Below the pieces are notes generated by a model. The model saw only the letters and a list, made by a program, of their open reading frames with translations. It did not search any database and had not been told where the DNA came from. Shown here one piece after another: positions 1 to 8,464 of a stretch of DNA of 56,330 nucleotides. The DNA lies in NCBI GenBank assembly GCA_964437445.1, contig CAYTGR010000033.1, positions 1 through 56,330 of the forward strand. The letters run 5' to 3'. Positions within the stretch are counted from its first letter, which is position 1, and each line of letters begins with the position of its first letter. The translations under genes and the position numbers were made by a program. The DNA is from CAYTGR01 sp964437445. Lineage in GTDB: Bacteria > Chloroflexota > Anaerolineae > B4-G1 > SLSP01.

Positions 1-36
1 CTCACTCCTTAACTGGTTTCTATTTTTCAAAGGAGG
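1..36 (+). repeat. Dispersed leader repeat with ribosome-binding site
   Basis: The first 20 bases read CTCACTCCTTAACTGGTTTC and continue into TATTTTTCAAAGGAGG. Nearly the same string precedes the start codon of the gene at 56143 (minus strand, 56149-56184). Its first half recurs at 45299-45321. The element supplies the Shine-Dalgarno of the epimerase gene that follows. Confidence 0.75.
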
Positions 37-41
37 TACCC

Positions 42-1109
42 ATGCAAATCACCCACGTTGACGTGACCCCCATGGAACTGCCGCTCCGGCTGCCACTCCG
101 CGCGGCCTATCATCCCCGGCCCGTGGAGCGCGTCGGCGCGGTCTTTATCCGCCTGGAGACCCGCGATGGTCTGAGCGCCTGGGGTTGCGCCGCCTTTGAG
201 CCGGAACAGACGGGCGAAACCTTAGAGAGCGTGACGCGCGCCTGTCGTGCCTGCGCCGACCGCGCCCATGACCTGAATCCGCTGGCTACCGAGTACGCTT
301 TAGCCGAGCTCGCCCCGCTGGCCGCGGAAGCCCCCTCGGCGCTCTGCGCCTTTGACATCGCTTTCCACGACCTGCTGGGGCTGGCGGCCGGCCTGCCGCT
401 CTACCGGCTGCTGGGCGGCTACCGCGACCGCATCCAGACCTCGGTGACGATCAACGTCGCGCCGGAACGGGAGACGGTGGAACTGGCGCGCGACCGCGCC
501 CGGCAGGGCTTCCGCATCCTCAAGCTCAAGGGCGGCCTGAACGCCGAAGAAGATGTCCGTCGCGTACAGGCGGTCCACGCCGCGCTGCCCGGCCTGACGT
601 TGCGGCTGGACGCCGACCAGGGCTACACGATTGAGCAAGCGTTAGCCGTGGCGCGCGCACTGACCGGCATGTTGGAGATGCTGGAGCAGCCGATTCCGGC
701 CGCCTTAGGGGTAGAAGCGCTCCGCCAGGTGACGGTGCAAAGTCCCGTCCCCATCCTGGCCGACCAGAGCGTCGTGGGGCCGGATTCGGCGCTGGAGGTG
801 GCCGGCCACCGGGCGGCCCACGGCCTGAGCGTCAAGCTCGCCACGTGCGGGGGTCTGCGCTGTGCCCGCCAGACCGAGGCCATCGCCCGCGCGGCCCGGC
901 TGGCCGTCATGGTCGGCTGCGTCAATGAACCGGCGCTGCTGATCGCCGCCGGGCTGGCCTTCGCGCTGAGCAGCCCCGGCGTCCGCTACGGCGACCTGGA
1001 CGGCCATTTAGACTTGCTCGGCGATCCCACCCGGCCCCGCTTCATCCTGGATGAGGGCTGGCTGATCGCCACCGATGTGCCGGGGCTGGGCTGCACCGTG
1101 GAACTATAA
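42..1109 (+). CDS. Enolase-superfamily enzyme, dipeptide epimerase-like
   Basis: This is a 355-residue member of the mandelate racemase/muconate-lactonizing subgroup of the enolase superfamily, closest by motif to L-Ala-D/L-Glu (dipeptide) epimerases. Those enzymes abstract an alpha proton using two lysines around a Mg2+ site, often to recycle cell-wall peptides. Visible motifs are the KLK pair (K161, K163), metal ligands D190, E215 and D241, the opposing K265, and a GCVNE stretch (292-296) resembling the GCMxE specificity motif. The length is normal for the family. AAAGGAGG lies five bases before the ATG. It stands alone at the left edge; the next gene starts 162 bp later. O-succinylbenzoate synthase or another muconate-lactonizing-type enzyme remains possible, because specificity in this fold needs structural or genomic context. 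Confidence 0.85.
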   Translation: MQITHVDVTPMELPLRLPLRAAYHPRPVERVGAVFIRLETRDGLSAWGCAAFEPEQTGETLESVTRACRACADRAHDLNPLATEYALAELAPLAAEAPSALCAFDIAFHDLLGLAAGLPLYRLLGGYRDRIQTSVTINVAPERETVELARDRARQGFRILKLKGGLNAEEDVRRVQAVHAALPGLTLRLDADQGYTIEQALAVARALTGMLEMLEQPIPAALGVEALRQVTVQSPVPILADQSVVGPDSALEVAGHRAAHGLSVKLATCGGLRCARQTEAIARAARLAVMVGCVNEPALLIAAGLAFALSSPGVRYGDLDGHLDLLGDPTRPRFILDEGWLIATDVPGLGCTVEL

Positions 1110-1178
1110 CGCGCGTCGTGACGGGCTTCAGCAACTAAGTGGCTACCGGTCGTTGGTAAAAAGCTGTTCCTTTGATGA

Positions 1179-1226
1179 CCACAGACCGCAGACCACCCTT
1201 TTTAACCGCCAGTGGTCCGTGGTCAG
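1179..1226. repeat. Heptamer repeat with inverted arm (CCACAGA family)
   Basis: Three 7-nt units (CCACAGA, CCGCAGA, CCACCCT) at 1179-1199 are followed by AGTGGTCCGTGGTCAG at 1211-1226, which is largely their reverse complement, so a hairpin can form. It lies in the 162-bp gap between the epimerase and the ATPase. The same unit recurs at 11355 and 37561. Confidence 0.65.
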
Positions 1227-1271
1227 TCACCCGTGGGCTTCTGGCAATGCAAAGACAAAAGGAGCAATTCA

Positions 1272-3785
1272 ATGATCTCAGCGTTGTACCTGGGGCGTTA
1301 CCTGGACGACGAGGGCCGGTTGACTGAAGAGCCAGTCGCCTATCCGCCAGACCATTTGACCACGCACGCGCTGTTACTGGGGATGACCGGCAGCGGCAAG
1401 ACCGGGCTGGGATTGATTCTGGTGGAGGAGGCGCTCCAACAGGGCATCCCGGCGCTGCTGCTGGATGTCAAGGGCGACCTGGCGAACCTGTTGCTTACCT
1501 TCCCTGCGCTGGCACCGACCGATTTTGAGCCGTGGGTGGATGCTGACAGCGCGCGCCGCCAGGGGCAGCTCCCGACGGAGGCCGCGGCCACGACCGCCGA
1601 ACACTGGCGCGCCGGGCTGGCGGCCTGGGGGCTCGGCCCGGAACAGGTGGCCCGACTCCGCGCCGCCGCTGACTTCGTGCTCTACACACCGGGCGCGCGC
1701 CATGGCCGCCCGGTGGACCTGCTGGCACGCTTCAGTGCGCCGCCCCCCGACGACGCTGATGAGGCGGCGTTGCGCGCTCAAGGGCTCGCCTCGGCGCTGT
1801 TAGGGTTGGCCGGGGTGGAGGCCGATCCGCTCCGCAGCCGCGAGCACATCCTGCTCACCACATTGATCCGCCACGCCTGGGAACAGGGTGGCGCGCTGGA
1901 GCTGCCCGCGCTCATCCAGCTGGTGCAGCGACCGCCGATGCAACAGGTGGGCGTCTTTGACCTGGAGAGCTTCTTCCCGCACAAAGAACGCTTTGACTTA
2001 GCGCTCACGCTCAACAACCTGATCGCGGCACCGGGCTTTGCGCTCTGGCGGACAGGGGAACCGCTGGCACTGGAGCGGTTGCTCTACGCGCCGGATGGCC
2101 GTCCGCGGGCAGCGGTCTTCTATCTCGCACACCTGCCGGAGGAACAACGACAGTTCTTCATCACGCTCTTTTTGGAGGAAGTGCGCTCCTGGGTGCGCCG
2201 CAGCGCCGGCACCCAAATGCTGCGCGCGTTGCTCTATTTTGATGAGCTCTACGGTTATCTGCCGCCCTATCCCGCCAACCCGCCAACCAAGGCCCCGCTG
2301 CTGGCGCTGGTCAAGCAAGCCCGGGCCGCCGGGCTGGGATTGGTGCTGGCCACGCAGAATCCTGCCGACCTGGATTATAAAGGATTGGGGAACATCGGAA
2401 CCTGGTGTGTCGGCGTGTTGCGTACCGACCGTGACCGGATGCGCGTCTTGGAAGGGATGGAGGGAGCACTCGGCGGGGCCGGCCGGAGCGCAGGCGAGCT
2501 GACCCAGGTGCTCAGCCGCCTCAAACCGCGCGAATTCCTCCTGCACGACACCCGCGCCGGCCTGTTGCGCTTCTTTCAAAGCCGCTGGGCGCTTTCTTAC
2601 CTGCGCGGTCCGCTGACCCCGGCGGAAGTGAAACGGCTGGCGGCCGGCGGCATGGGGGCGGGAGCGCCGGAGTCCAGGGACACGACGTCGCTGGGGAATG
2701 TGACCTTTACGGCCGCCGCTCCTCTTATCCCTGCTTCTGTTGACGTCTCGGACCCGCACCTTGCCGACTTCTCGCTATCCCAATTGGCCGAACAACCGCC
2801 AGCCGTGGATCCCGCCATCCCGCAGGTCTTCCTCGCGCCGACGATCACGGCGCAGCGGGCGGCGCAAGGCGCTACCCGCCCGGTAGACCCGGCGCAGGCG
2901 GAGCTCGTCTTCCGGCCGGCACTGCTTGGCGCCAGCGTGCTGCACTTCTTCCACGAAAAAGCCGCGTTCTCGCTAACGCGGCAGCAGACCTGGCGGCTAA
3001 CCACGGCCGACGAGACCTGGAGCGCGGGCTGGGAACAGGCCGAGCTGGTCATCGTGCGGGCCGAGGACCTGGCGGCCCATCCCCCCGCCAGTGGGACCTT
3101 CGCACCGCTGCCCGGCGCGCTGGGCCGGCCCGCCGCTTACAAACGGTGGGAACAGACGTTACGGGCCTACCTGCTACGCACAGCGGCCCTCACGCTCTGG
3201 TACTGCGAGCCACTGAAGAGCTACAGCCGTCCGGAGGAGGGCAAACGCGCTTTCCTGGAACGCTGCCGGGCTGAAGCCGAGCGGCGTAAGCGCGACGAGC
3301 TGGCCACGGTCAAAACCCGCTTTGAAAAGCAGATGGCCCGCGTCCAGGAGAAAATCCGCCGCGAGGAGCTGGAAATGCAGGGGGAAGAGGAAGAGCTGGA
3401 GGAGCGCAAGCGGGAGCAGATGTACAGCGGTGCTGAATCGGTATGGGGGCTGGTGACGGGGCGGGCCTACATGCGGCCGCTCTCCCACGTCTCACGCCAG
3501 CGGCGAATGGTGAAAGAAGTGGAGGCCGACATTGAGGAATCGGTCCAGGCGCTCAAGGTATTCCGGGCCGAGGCGGAACAGATCCAGGATGAGTGGGAAG
3601 CTGCCGCACAAACTGTCGCTCAGAAATGGGACAGCGTCCTGGAACAGCTGCGCGAGGTCGTTGTCCGGCCCCGTCAGCAAGATGTGGAGATTCGCTTCTG
3701 CGGCCTGGCCTGGTTCCCCTATTGGGAGTACAGGGCGGAAACCGACCGCGACCGGCTTAGTCTCCCGGCCTACGTGCCGCTGTAA
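1272..3785 (+). CDS. HerA/FtsK-like P-loop ATPase (DUF87/DUF853 type)
   Basis: This is an 837-residue cytoplasmic ATPase of the HerA/FtsK superfamily. The family includes DNA-pumping motors and helicase-like proteins; the role of this member is unknown. Walker A is GMTGSGKT (37-44), followed by LLDVKGDL, where the family places its substrate-sensing segment. A Walker B-like LLYFDELYGYLPP lies near 320-332, then LATQNPADLDYKGLGN, a typical sensor region. Roughly residues 650-790 are charged and heptad-like, predicting a long coiled coil. An upstream in-frame GTG at 1212 exists, but the ATG at 1272 has AAAAGGAG seven bases before it and begins the conserved part. It is followed 15 bp later by a response regulator, so the three genes 1272-5949 may be co-transcribed. 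No nuclease domain or NurA-like partner is seen. Confidence 0.85.
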   Translation: MISALYLGRYLDDEGRLTEEPVAYPPDHLTTHALLLGMTGSGKTGLGLILVEEALQQGIPALLLDVKGDLANLLLTFPALAPTDFEPWVDADSARRQGQLPTEAAATTAEHWRAGLAAWGLGPEQVARLRAAADFVLYTPGARHGRPVDLLARFSAPPPDDADEAALRAQGLASALLGLAGVEADPLRSREHILLTTLIRHAWEQGGALELPALIQLVQRPPMQQVGVFDLESFFPHKERFDLALTLNNLIAAPGFALWRTGEPLALERLLYAPDGRPRAAVFYLAHLPEEQRQFFITLFLEEVRSWVRRSAGTQMLRALLYFDELYGYLPPYPANPPTKAPLLALVKQARAAGLGLVLATQNPADLDYKGLGNIGTWCVGVLRTDRDRMRVLEGMEGALGGAGRSAGELTQVLSRLKPREFLLHDTRAGLLRFFQSRWALSYLRGPLTPAEVKRLAAGGMGAGAPESRDTTSLGNVTFTAAAPLIPASVDVSDPHLADFSLSQLAEQPPAVDPAIPQVFLAPTITAQRAAQGATRPVDPAQAELVFRPALLGASVLHFFHEKAAFSLTRQQTWRLTTADETWSAGWEQAELVIVRAEDLAAHPPASGTFAPLPGALGRPAAYKRWEQTLRAYLLRTAALTLWYCEPLKSYSRPEEGKRAFLERCRAEAERRKRDELATVKTRFEKQMARVQEKIRREELEMQGEEEELEERKREQMYSGAESVWGLVTGRAYMRPLSHVSRQRRMVKEVEADIEESVQALKVFRAEAEQIQDEWEAAAQTVAQKWDSVLEQLREVVVRPRQQDVEIRFCGLAWFPYWEYRAETDRDRLSLPAYVPL

Positions 3786-3800
3786 GGAGTCACTACAGTC

Positions 3801-4505
3801 ATGGCTTATCATTTGCTGATCGTGGACGATGACGCCCTGCTGCGCCGCAGCGTCGCTTTCAACCTGGAGCAGGCCGGCTACCGGGTGAGCACCGCCGCGA
3901 GCGCGGAGGATGCGCTGGCCTTAGCGCGGCGCGATCCGCCCGCGCTGGTCTTGCTGGATATCGGCCTGCCGGGGATGGACGGGTTGGACGCGCTGCGCCG
4001 CTTCCGCCAGGAATTCGCCGCGCCGGTGATCTTCGTCACCGCCCGCCGCCGCGAGCTGGACGAAGTGGTGGGGCTGGAACTTGGCGCCGACGACTATGTG
4101 ACAAAGCCCTTTGACCTGGATGTGTTGCTGGCCCGCATCAAGGCAGTGCTGCGCCGCGCAGCGCCGCCGCCCGCAGCGCCGCCCGCGGCCCCGCTCACCT
4201 GCGGCGACCTGGTCATTGACCCGGCCGCGCACACCGTGACCGTCGGTGGCCGGCCCGTGGAGCTGACGCCGCGCGAATTTGACCTGCTGCTGGCGCTGGC
4301 CCAGGAGGCCGGTCGCGTCATCCCCACCGAGACGTTGCTGACGCGCGTCTGGGGAGCGGAGTACGCCGGTGAGCCGCAGGTCGTCTACGTCCACATCCGC
4401 TGGCTGCGGGAGAAGCTGGAAGCAGATTCACAACATCCCCAACGCATTGTGACTGTACGGGGTGTCGGTTATAAGCTCGTGAGTCAAACCGCTCACAAGC
4501 CCTGA
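3801..4505 (+). CDS. OmpR/PhoB-family response regulator
   Basis: This is a 234-residue two-component transcription regulator. The receiver domain (residues 2-115) has the acidic pocket D9-D11, phospho-acceptor D53 in LLDIGLPGMDG, T80 and K102 in TKPF. An Ala/Pro linker leads to a winged-helix DNA-binding domain (about 135-228) with the typical ELTPREFDLLLAL and VRGVGYKL segments. AAGGAG overlaps the stop codon of the ATPase gene, 11 bases before the ATG. The partner kinase starts 16 bp downstream. The targets cannot be inferred from the window. Confidence 0.95.
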   Translation: MAYHLLIVDDDALLRRSVAFNLEQAGYRVSTAASAEDALALARRDPPALVLLDIGLPGMDGLDALRRFRQEFAAPVIFVTARRRELDEVVGLELGADDYVTKPFDLDVLLARIKAVLRRAAPPPAAPPAAPLTCGDLVIDPAAHTVTVGGRPVELTPREFDLLLALAQEAGRVIPTETLLTRVWGAEYAGEPQVVYVHIRWLREKLEADSQHPQRIVTVRGVGYKLVSQTAHKP

Positions 4506-4521
4506 AGTCCGGAGGGTTCTC

Positions 4522-5949
4522 ATGCGCTCACTGCGTGCTCGCCTGTTGCTCAGCCATCTGCTCCCGCTGCTGTTGGTAGTGGCGTTGGTGGGAGTCGCGC
4601 TGACCTATCTGCTGGAGACACAGGTGCTGCTGGCGACCGCCTCGCGCGAATTGGAACGCCAGGCAGTGCTCGTCTCGGCCATTGCCCGTAACGAACTGGA
4701 AATCTGGTATGATCCCCTGCTGGCGCAGAACTTCGTCACGCGCGTGGGCCCCCTGGTCTCCGGGCGGCTGATGTTACTGGATGCCAACGGTGTCCTGCTG
4801 GCCTCCAACGATCCGGCCGACCAGAGCGCCATTGGACAGTCACTCGCGCTGCCGGGACTGTATGAGGTGTTCACGACCGGGACCGCCATTCGCGTGGATT
4901 ACGGTCAGACGGCAGGAACCGGAGCAGCCGATGTGTTAGCTCCCGTCATGACCTGGGACGGCCGCATCATCGGCATCATTCGCCTGACCGACCCGCTCGC
5001 TAACGTCTACGCGCGCTTTCCCCGCACGCGAACGCTCATCTTTGGCGTGTTAGGGGGCGGGCTGCTGATCGGCGCGCTCGTCGGCTGGCTGCTGGCCCTG
5101 GACCTGGAGCGCCCGCTGCGCCGCACGACCCAGGCGATTGACCGGCTGGCAAAGGGGGAGCCGTCTGCGCCGCTCCCTGAACACGGTCCCCAAGAGCTGC
5201 GGGGTCTGGTCCGTGCTTTCAACGCCCTGAGCGAGCAGCTGCAAACCTTGGAGAAGGCCCGCCAACGCTTGCTGGCGAACCTGGTCCACGAGCTGGGGCG
5301 GCCCCTGGGCGCGCTGCTCTCGGCCGTGCAGGCGCTCGCGGGCGGGGCCGCCGACGAGCCGGCGCTGCGCCAGGAGTTGCTCACCGGCATGGAAGCCGAA
5401 TTGCGGCGAATGCAGCGGCTATTGGAGGAGCTGACGCAGCTCTATGGGCAGACGATGGGGCCGCTGGAGCTCCAGCGCCGGCCAACCACACTCGGTCCCT
5501 GGTTAGCAGAGACGCTGGGTCCCTGGCGCGAGGCGGCCCAGGCCCAGGGACTGACCTGGGAGACCGATCTGCCGGCCGAGCTGCCCACGGTCACGATGGA
5601 CGCCGACCGGCTGGCGCAGGCGTTCGGTAATCTGTTGAGCAACGCGGTCAAATACACCCCGGCCGGCGGCACGGTCACAATCAGCGCCGGAACGACCGCG
5701 GCCGAGTTCTGGCTGCGGGTGCAGGACACCGGTCCCGGCATCCCGCCAGAGGAGCAGGAGCGCATCTTCGCGCCGTTCTACCGGGGCTCGGCGGGCCGGC
5801 GTTTCCCGCAGGGGATGGGACTGGGGCTGAGCCTGGCCCGTGATTTGATCGTAGCCCACGGCGGCCGGTTGGAGCTGCAGAGCCGGCCGGGCCAGGGCGC
5901 CACCTTCACGCTCTGGCTGCCGCTCCAGCCCCCAGAACCGATTAGATGA
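4522..5949 (+). CDS. Membrane sensor histidine kinase
   Basis: This 475-residue kinase is the partner of the preceding regulator. It has a membrane helix at about 11-32, an extracellular sensor region of some 140 residues, a second helix at about 172-193 and a HAMP linker. The dimerization/phosphoacceptor box is LVHELGRPLGALL with H256. The ATPase domain has N box FGNLLSNAVKYTP (368-380), G1 DTGPGIP, F box FAPFYRG and G2 GMGLGLSLA. The H box reads HELGRP rather than the usual HELRTP; His and Pro are kept, so activity is expected. The ATG follows CGGAGGG by seven bases. The ligand is unknown, since the sensor loop has no recognisable PAS or CACHE motif. Confidence 0.95.
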   Translation: MRSLRARLLLSHLLPLLLVVALVGVALTYLLETQVLLATASRELERQAVLVSAIARNELEIWYDPLLAQNFVTRVGPLVSGRLMLLDANGVLLASNDPADQSAIGQSLALPGLYEVFTTGTAIRVDYGQTAGTGAADVLAPVMTWDGRIIGIIRLTDPLANVYARFPRTRTLIFGVLGGGLLIGALVGWLLALDLERPLRRTTQAIDRLAKGEPSAPLPEHGPQELRGLVRAFNALSEQLQTLEKARQRLLANLVHELGRPLGALLSAVQALAGGAADEPALRQELLTGMEAELRRMQRLLEELTQLYGQTMGPLELQRRPTTLGPWLAETLGPWREAAQAQGLTWETDLPAELPTVTMDADRLAQAFGNLLSNAVKYTPAGGTVTISAGTTAAEFWLRVQDTGPGIPPEEQERIFAPFYRGSAGRRFPQGMGLGLSLARDLIVAHGGRLELQSRPGQGATFTLWLPLQPPEPIR

Positions 5950-5951
5950 GA

Positions 5952-6003
5952 AGTGAGGCACTTTAGTGCGGCTAAGACGGCGCTAAAGTGCCTGACTACA
6001 AAC
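5952..6003 (-). repeat. R1 palindromic element (TTGTAGTCAGG family)
   Basis: Read on the minus strand it begins GTTTGTAGTCAGGCACTT and continues with AGCGCCGTCTTAGCCGCAC. It contains an 11-bp perfect inverted repeat (AGGCACTTTAG at 5956-5966, CTAAAGTGCCT at 5983-5993). It lies between the kinase stop and the next start and could act as an RNA hairpin there. Related copies are at 37982, 38069, 48648 and 56310. Confidence 0.75.
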
Positions 6004-6030
6004 TCAGAGGTTATTTTCATAAGGAGCTAC

Positions 6031-7706
6031 GTGACCTATCGTCTTTACTTCACTGCATTTATCGGTGGGCTGGTCTCGCTCGCGTTGGAACTTTCGGCCT
6101 CGCGGCTGTTGGAGCCTTTCTTTGGCACCTCCAACCTGGTCTGGGCGGCCGTTATCGGCCTGATTTTGCTTTTCCTGGCGGTGGGATATGAGATCGGTGG
6201 CCGGTGGGCCGACCGTTCCCCCCAGCCGGCAACGCTTTACACCCTGCTGACGGCGGCGGGCCTCGCGGTGGCGGCGGTGCCGTTCATCGCACGGCCGGTG
6301 CTACTGTTGGCCGGGCGGGGCTTCGGCGCGTGGAACATCGGCCTGGTCGTGGGTTCGTTCGCGGCCGTGCTGGCGCTTTTCACAGTACCGGTGACGTTGC
6401 TGGCCTGTGTTTCACCGTTCGTCATCCGGCTCGCGCTACGNNNNNNNNNNNNNNNNNNNNNNNNNNNNNNNNNNNNNNNNNNNNNNNNNNNNNNNNNNNN
6501 NNNNNNNNNNNNNNNNNNNNNNNNNNNNNNNNNNNNNNNNTACCGGTGACGTTGCTGGCCTGTGTTTCACCGTTCGTCATCCGGCTCGCGCTACGTGATC
6601 TCCAGCTCTCCGGCGTCACGGCGGGACGGGTGTATGCGGTCTCCACGGCGGGCAGTTTCCTGGGGACCTATTTGCCGGTGCTGGTGCTGATTCCAACGGT
6701 CGGGACGCGGCGCACGTTTCTGCTACTGGCGCTGTTGACAACCGCGGTGGGGTTGTGGGGGCTATGGACATTCCAACGCCGGCGTTTCTGGCGCTTGAGC
6801 TGGACGCTGCCGGTGATCATAGTGCTCCTCATCTGGGGGGGCGGCCCCATTAAACCGCAAGCCGGGCTAATCCACGAGGAGGAATCGGCCTACAACTTCA
6901 TCCAGGTCGTGGAAGATACGTATGGCCGCCGCTATCTCTACCTCAACGAAGGGCAGGGAATCCACTCGGTCTACACGCCGGGCGAGGTGTTGACCGGCGG
7001 CACCTGGGATTACTTCCTGATCGCCCCCTTCTTCAATCCGCCGCCCTACGCGCCGGCCCGGGTGGATAACCTGCTGGTAATCGGCCTGGCGGCGGGGACA
7101 ATCCCCGCGCAGTACACAGCGGTCTACGGCCCGCTGCCGATGGACGGCGTGGAGATTGACCCGGCGATTGTGCAGGCGGGACGCGATTATTTCGGGATGA
7201 CGGAGCCGAATTTGCACGTTTACACCACCGACGGGCGCTATTTCCTCTCGCAGACGGAGACGCGCTACGACGTGATCGGGGTGGACGCCTACCGGCTGCC
7301 CTACATCCCCTGGCATCTGACAACGGTGGAGTTTTTTCAACAGGTGCGCGCTCACCTGACCGACGAGGGAGTGCTGGCAATCAATGTGGGCCATACCCCT
7401 AACGACTGGCGCCTGGTGCAGGCGATGGAGGCGACATTGCTTGAGGTTTTTCCTGCCGTTCATGTCATCGCCGTGCCGGATACATTCAACGCGATTGTTA
7501 TCGCCACGGTGCAACCGACGGAGCCGGAGAATCTGGTGGCGAATTACCCGCTGTTGGAGAACATCCGGCTGCGGACGATGGCAGTCTATGCGCACCAGAA
7601 TCTGATCAGCCTGTCGCCGGCACCGCCGGTTTTCACCGACGACCGCGCGCCGCTGGAGCAGCTGACCAACGACCTTGTGTTGCGGTATCTGCTGCAAGGA
7701 GGGTAG
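6031..7706 (+). CDS. Membrane-fused spermidine-synthase-like protein (spans scaffold gap)
   Basis: The N-terminal half has about seven hydrophobic segments like the membrane part of fused spermidine synthases. The C-terminal half (after FIQVVEDTYGRRYLYLNEGQ) is a class I methyltransferase-fold domain with LLVIGLAAGTIPAQYTA as the nucleotide-binding loop, DGVEIDPAIV, and VYTTDGRYFL before YDVIGVDAY. The family moves aminopropyl groups to polyamines, but many fused members have unknown substrates. A 100-N gap (6441-6540) is flanked by identical 55-bp copies. Removing gap plus one copy (155 bp) leaves 1521 bp, an exact 507 codons, so the gene is most likely intact with 506 residues. I chose the GTG at 6031, preceded by AAGGAG; an in-frame upstream ATG at 5953 would translate the R1 repeat. 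The acetyltransferase gene begins directly after its stop. Confidence 0.85.
6386..6595. other. Scaffold gap with duplicated 55-bp flanks
   Basis: Exactly 100 N (6441-6540) separate two identical 55-bp sequences, 6386-6440 and 6541-6595. This is what a scaffolder leaves when overlapping contig ends are not merged. The duplicate should not be read as a biological repeat. Confidence 0.9.
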
Positions 7707-8186
7707 ATGAATCGGCGAATCAGCGAATCCGCAGACCCACAAGCGCCAGATAGGAGACCGGCAGTGCGCCCGGCGCGGGTGGAGGATGCTGAGCCCATCG
7801 CGGGGCTGAGCGGGCAGCTGGGGTATCCCACCCCGGCGGAGGTGACGGCGCGGCGGCTGGCAATCCTGCTCGCCGACCCGGAGCACGCCGTTTTCGTCGC
7901 GGAGTATCCGGGGACAGGCATCGTCGGCTGGGTCCATGTTTGCCTGCGCCCGCTGCTCATCCTGGAGGCGGTGGCCGAGGTGGAGGGACTGGTGGTAGAT
8001 GCCAGCCACCGTTCCCAGGGTGTGGGGCACCAGTTGTTGGCGGCCGCCGAGCGCTGGGCACACGAGCACGGGTGTACGGCCACTTACCTGCGGTCCAATG
8101 CCCGCCGCGAGGCGGCCCATCGTTTCTACCAGCGGGAGGGCTACCAGATCATCAAGACGCAGTTTGGATTCTGGAAGACGTTGTGA
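7707..8186 (+). CDS. GNAT acetyltransferase
   Basis: This is a 159-residue GNAT-fold N-acetyltransferase, which moves an acetyl group from acetyl-CoA to an amine. Residues 20-155 hold the fold, with the acetyl-CoA-binding loop in VDASHRSQGVGHQLL and the C-terminal ARREAAHRFYQREGY segment. The ATG directly follows the TAG of the preceding gene, with AAGGAGGG just before it, so translation is coupled. The first eight codons are made of 8-nt repeats (AATCGGCG, AATCAGCG) and are probably not part of the conserved fold. The substrate is unknown. Confidence 0.88.
   Translation: MNRRISESADPQAPDRRPAVRPARVEDAEPIAGLSGQLGYPTPAEVTARRLAILLADPEHAVFVAEYPGTGIVGWVHVCLRPLLILEAVAEVEGLVVDASHRSQGVGHQLLAAAERWAHEHGCTATYLRSNARREAAHRFYQREGYQIIKTQFGFWKTL
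7710..7733 (+). repeat. Period-8 repeat at the start of a gene
   Basis: Three 8-nt units, AATCGGCG, AATCAGCG and AATCCGCA, occupy the second to ninth codons of the acetyltransferase gene. A similar period-8 run sits in the first codons of livM (28788-28819). Confidence 0.6.
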
Positions 8187-8248
8187 GCCGCAGCCGCTAC
8201 TACCCACGCTGCTTTGCATAAGAATCCACTGCCAAAAGCCTGTTTTAC

Positions 8249-8395
8249 CGCTGAGGCGCAGAGATATTACCNNNNNNNNNNNNNNNNNNNNNNNNNNNNN
8301 NNNNNNNNNNNNNNNNNNNNNNNNNNNNNNNNNNNNNNNNNNNNNNNNNNNNNNNNNNNNNNNNNNNNNNNCTCGGCGTCTCTGCGGTGAGTTTT
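8249..8395. other. Scaffold gap inside a degenerate inverted repeat
   Basis: ACCGCTGAGGCGCAGAGA before the gap and CTCGGCGTCTCTGCGGT after it are imperfect reverse complements, separated by exactly 100 N (8272-8371). Unlike the other two gaps there is no duplicated flank. A long hairpin or repeat element probably broke the assembly. The rest of 8187-8401 shows no gene. Confidence 0.65.
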
Positions 8396-8401
8396 GGCTA
8401 A

Positions 8402-8429
8402 TTGACTAAGCCAGGGCTTTTTCTATAAT
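8402..8429 (+). promoter_or_regulatory. Sigma-70-type promoter
   Basis: TTGACT (8402-8407) and TATAAT (8424-8429) are separated by 16 bp, placing transcription start about 30 bp before the DUF3048 lipoprotein ATG at 8465. Confidence 0.75.
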
Positions 8430-8464
8430 AGAGCCACTTTATTTTCTCTTCCAGTGAGGCTACG

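Noticed and set aside
1110..1271. Small open frame at 1075-1275 as a gene
   Set aside because: It overlaps the end of the epimerase, crosses a repeat and has no ribosome-binding site or domain.
6386..6595. Direct repeat or duplicated gene segment in the spermidine-synthase-like gene
   Set aside because: The two copies are identical, 55 bp long and separated by exactly 100 N, as at 37244-37453, so it is an assembly artefact.
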